64,000 nucleotides of DNA from Sphingomonas sp. Leaf34 (GTDB lineage: Bacteria > Pseudomonadota > Alphaproteobacteria > Sphingomonadales > Sphingomonadaceae): positions 868,001 to 932,000 of the forward strand of contig NZ_LMLC01000001.1 in the NCBI RefSeq assembly GCF_001421805.1. The letters are read 5' to 3'. Within the stretch, counting starts at the first letter, position 1, and each line of letters opens with the position of its first letter. Below the pieces are notes generated by a model. It made no database searches. It was not told where the DNA came from and saw nothing but the letters and a program-made list of their open reading frames with translations. Positions 62,685 through 64,000 of the stretch are shown here, in pieces. The position numbers and the translations under genes were made by a program.

Positions 62685-64000
62685 ATGTCTGACACTATCG
62701 ATCAGAGCATTCCCGATCTCACAATCTGCGATCGCGAGCCGATAACGCGGCTCGATCGGATCCAGTCTTTCGGGTTTCTGCTCGCGCTGTCGAACGACTG
62801 GGTCATCGCGCGCGCCTCGGCGAACGCCGCCGACATGCTCGGCACCGCGGCAGACCGGTTGATCGGCCAACCGCTCGACACGCTCGTCAGCGGCCAGGCG
62901 CTGCACGATATTCGCAACCGGATGTCGATCCTCCAGGCGACGTCGAGCGAGCGGCTCTACGATATCGGCCTGATCACGCCGAAGAAGCGCTTCGATCTCA
63001 GCCTGCATTTCAGCGGTGACCTGCTGATCCTCGAGGGCGAGCCCTCGCGGCCGCAGGACCGGATTGACGCCGCCTCGATGGTGCGTTCGATGATCGAGCG
63101 GCTCAGACGCACCACGACGGTCACCGACTTCCACCGCGACGCCGCGCGCCAGGTGCGCGCGATCACCGGATTCGAGCGGGTCATGATCTACCGGTTCGAT
63201 GACAATGGCGATGGTGACGTCATCGCGGAATCGACGCGGTCGAACACCGAAAGCTTTCTCGGCTTGCGGTATCCGGCGTCGGACATTCCGGTCCAGGCCC
63301 GGGCGCTCTACCTTGCCAACCCGTTCCGGATCATCCCCGACGTGCAGGCGCCGACGGTTCCCGTGTTGCCGGTGCGCGGCCAGCCGGATCAGGCGCTCGA
63401 CATGACGTACGCCGTCACGCGCGCGGTATCGCCGGTGCATATCGAGTATCTGACCAACATGGGGGTCGGCGCGTCGCTGTCGATATCGATCATCGTCGAA
63501 GGCCGGCTCTGGGGCCTGATCGCCTGTCACCATAGCGAAGCGCGCTGCCCCAGCTTCGTGATGCGCACCGCCGCCGAACTGTTCGGCCTCATGTATTCGA
63601 TGACGCTCGAGAGCCGGCTCCGCGGCAACACCGCGGTCGACGAACGCAATGCGCGTGCGCTCAGCGACCGGATGATGATGGCGATCGCCGGCGACGAAAC
63701 GCTGCTGACCAACGCGGCATGGATCCGCGATAACGTCGGCGGCATGATCCAATGCGACGGCGTGGCGGTCTTTCGGCCCGGCGCGGTGACCCTCAACGGC
63801 AGCACGCCACCAGAAGGCGACATCGCGACGATCGCCCGCTTTCTCGACACGACATCGCCGAGCCGCGTCTATGACACGAACGCCATCGCGGTGATCGATC
63901 CCGGTCTGGCGCAGTCCGCCGACCGCGCTGCGGGGATGCTGGCGATTCCCGTGTCACGGACGCCGCGCGACTACATCATGCTGTTCCGCCGCGAGCTGCT
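62685..64000 (+). CDS. bphP: Bacteriophytochrome (photosensory module; C-terminus beyond window)
   Basis: 438 codons are present, open to the end. PAS-GAF-PHY photosensory core: Cys15 in TICDREPI is the biliverdin-binding cysteine of bacteriophytochromes; PASDIP (Asp200) and VQARALYLANPFR in the GAF domain; VSPVHIEYLTNMGVGAS, GRLWGLIACHH. The IQPHG motif of many members is IQSFG here. The PHY region starts at about 325. It senses red/far-red light through biliverdin. The output module, probably a histidine kinase, is not visible. No heme oxygenase gene is in the window. Confidence 0.93.
   Translation, partial: MSDTIDQSIPDLTICDREPITRLDRIQSFGFLLALSNDWVIARASANAADMLGTAADRLIGQPLDTLVSGQALHDIRNRMSILQATSSERLYDIGLITPKKRFDLSLHFSGDLLILEGEPSRPQDRIDAASMVRSMIERLRRTTTVTDFHRDAARQVRAITGFERVMIYRFDDNGDGDVIAESTRSNTESFLGLRYPASDIPVQARALYLANPFRIIPDVQAPTVPVLPVRGQPDQALDMTYAVTRAVSPVHIEYLTNMGVGASLSISIIVEGRLWGLIACHHSEARCPSFVMRTAAELFGLMYSMTLESRLRGNTAVDERNARALSDRMMMAIAGDETLLTNAAWIRDNVGGMIQCDGVAVFRPGAVTLNGSTPPEGDIATIARFLDTTSPSRVYDTNAIAVIDPGLAQSADRAAGMLAIPVSRTPRDYIMLFRREL

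Noticed and set aside
1-64000. tRNA, rRNA or riboswitch genes
   Set aside because: No cloverleaf-type or ribosomal sequence was recognised by eye in the gaps; a covariance-model search would settle smaller RNAs.

Overview
The window reads as chromosomal DNA of a sphingomonad (Sphingomonas or a close relative, Alphaproteobacteria). Evidence is very high GC, dense genes with many ATGA, GTGA and TGATG overlaps, hemC-hemD-mitofilin next to tsaD-gpsA, TonB-box-like motifs outside receptors, and families of GC-rich palindromic repeats. No insertion sequence, prophage, CRISPR array, rRNA or tRNA was seen. The genus is inferred from gene content and style, not from a database search.

Layout. 1-20.5 kb is housekeeping: the end of an ABC exporter, an orphan HsdR_N-type nuclease, a degenerate aspartyl-protease-like secreted protein, recQ with two coupled genes, glnK-amtB behind a consensus sigma-54 promoter, purH, rpe with a heparinase-like gene, rsmB, a DUF1674 protein, an AsmA-like protein, tsaD-gpsA, and divergent hemC with a hemD-mitofilin fusion. 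20.9-38.8 kb is a flagellar block: two tandem flagellins (minus strand), then a sigma-54 activator and fliE F G H I J K L M N O P Q R flhB, fliD and fliS in one direction. 38.8-44.1 kb holds a minus-strand operon argH - small lipoprotein - lysA - siroheme synthase - zntB-like, with a divergent TlpA-like lipoprotein whose start codon overlaps that of argH. 44.4-50.9 kb has four small regulatory or membrane genes, a three-gene glycan cluster (GT2, flippase, Branch-type transferase) and a third, divergent flagellin. 51-58.2 kb holds a YghU-like GST, an alpha/beta hydrolase fused to a gluconate-dehydrogenase-subunit-3-like domain, a GMC oxidoreductase, an SDR and a DUF885 protein.

The right end (58.5-64.0 kb) is the most interesting part: a photoactive-yellow-protein-like PAS protein that keeps the chromophore cysteine, coupled to a PAS-kinase-receiver-PAS hybrid kinase, then an AraC regulator and a bacteriophytochrome that runs off the window. 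Together they look like a signalling island possibly sensing blue and red/far-red light.

Further points are an in-frame palindromic repeat that lengthens the FliP N-terminus, another repeat whose arm supplies the fliR ribosome-binding site, and sigma-28-like promoters before all three flagellins and fliD, so late flagellar genes are probably FliA-controlled.
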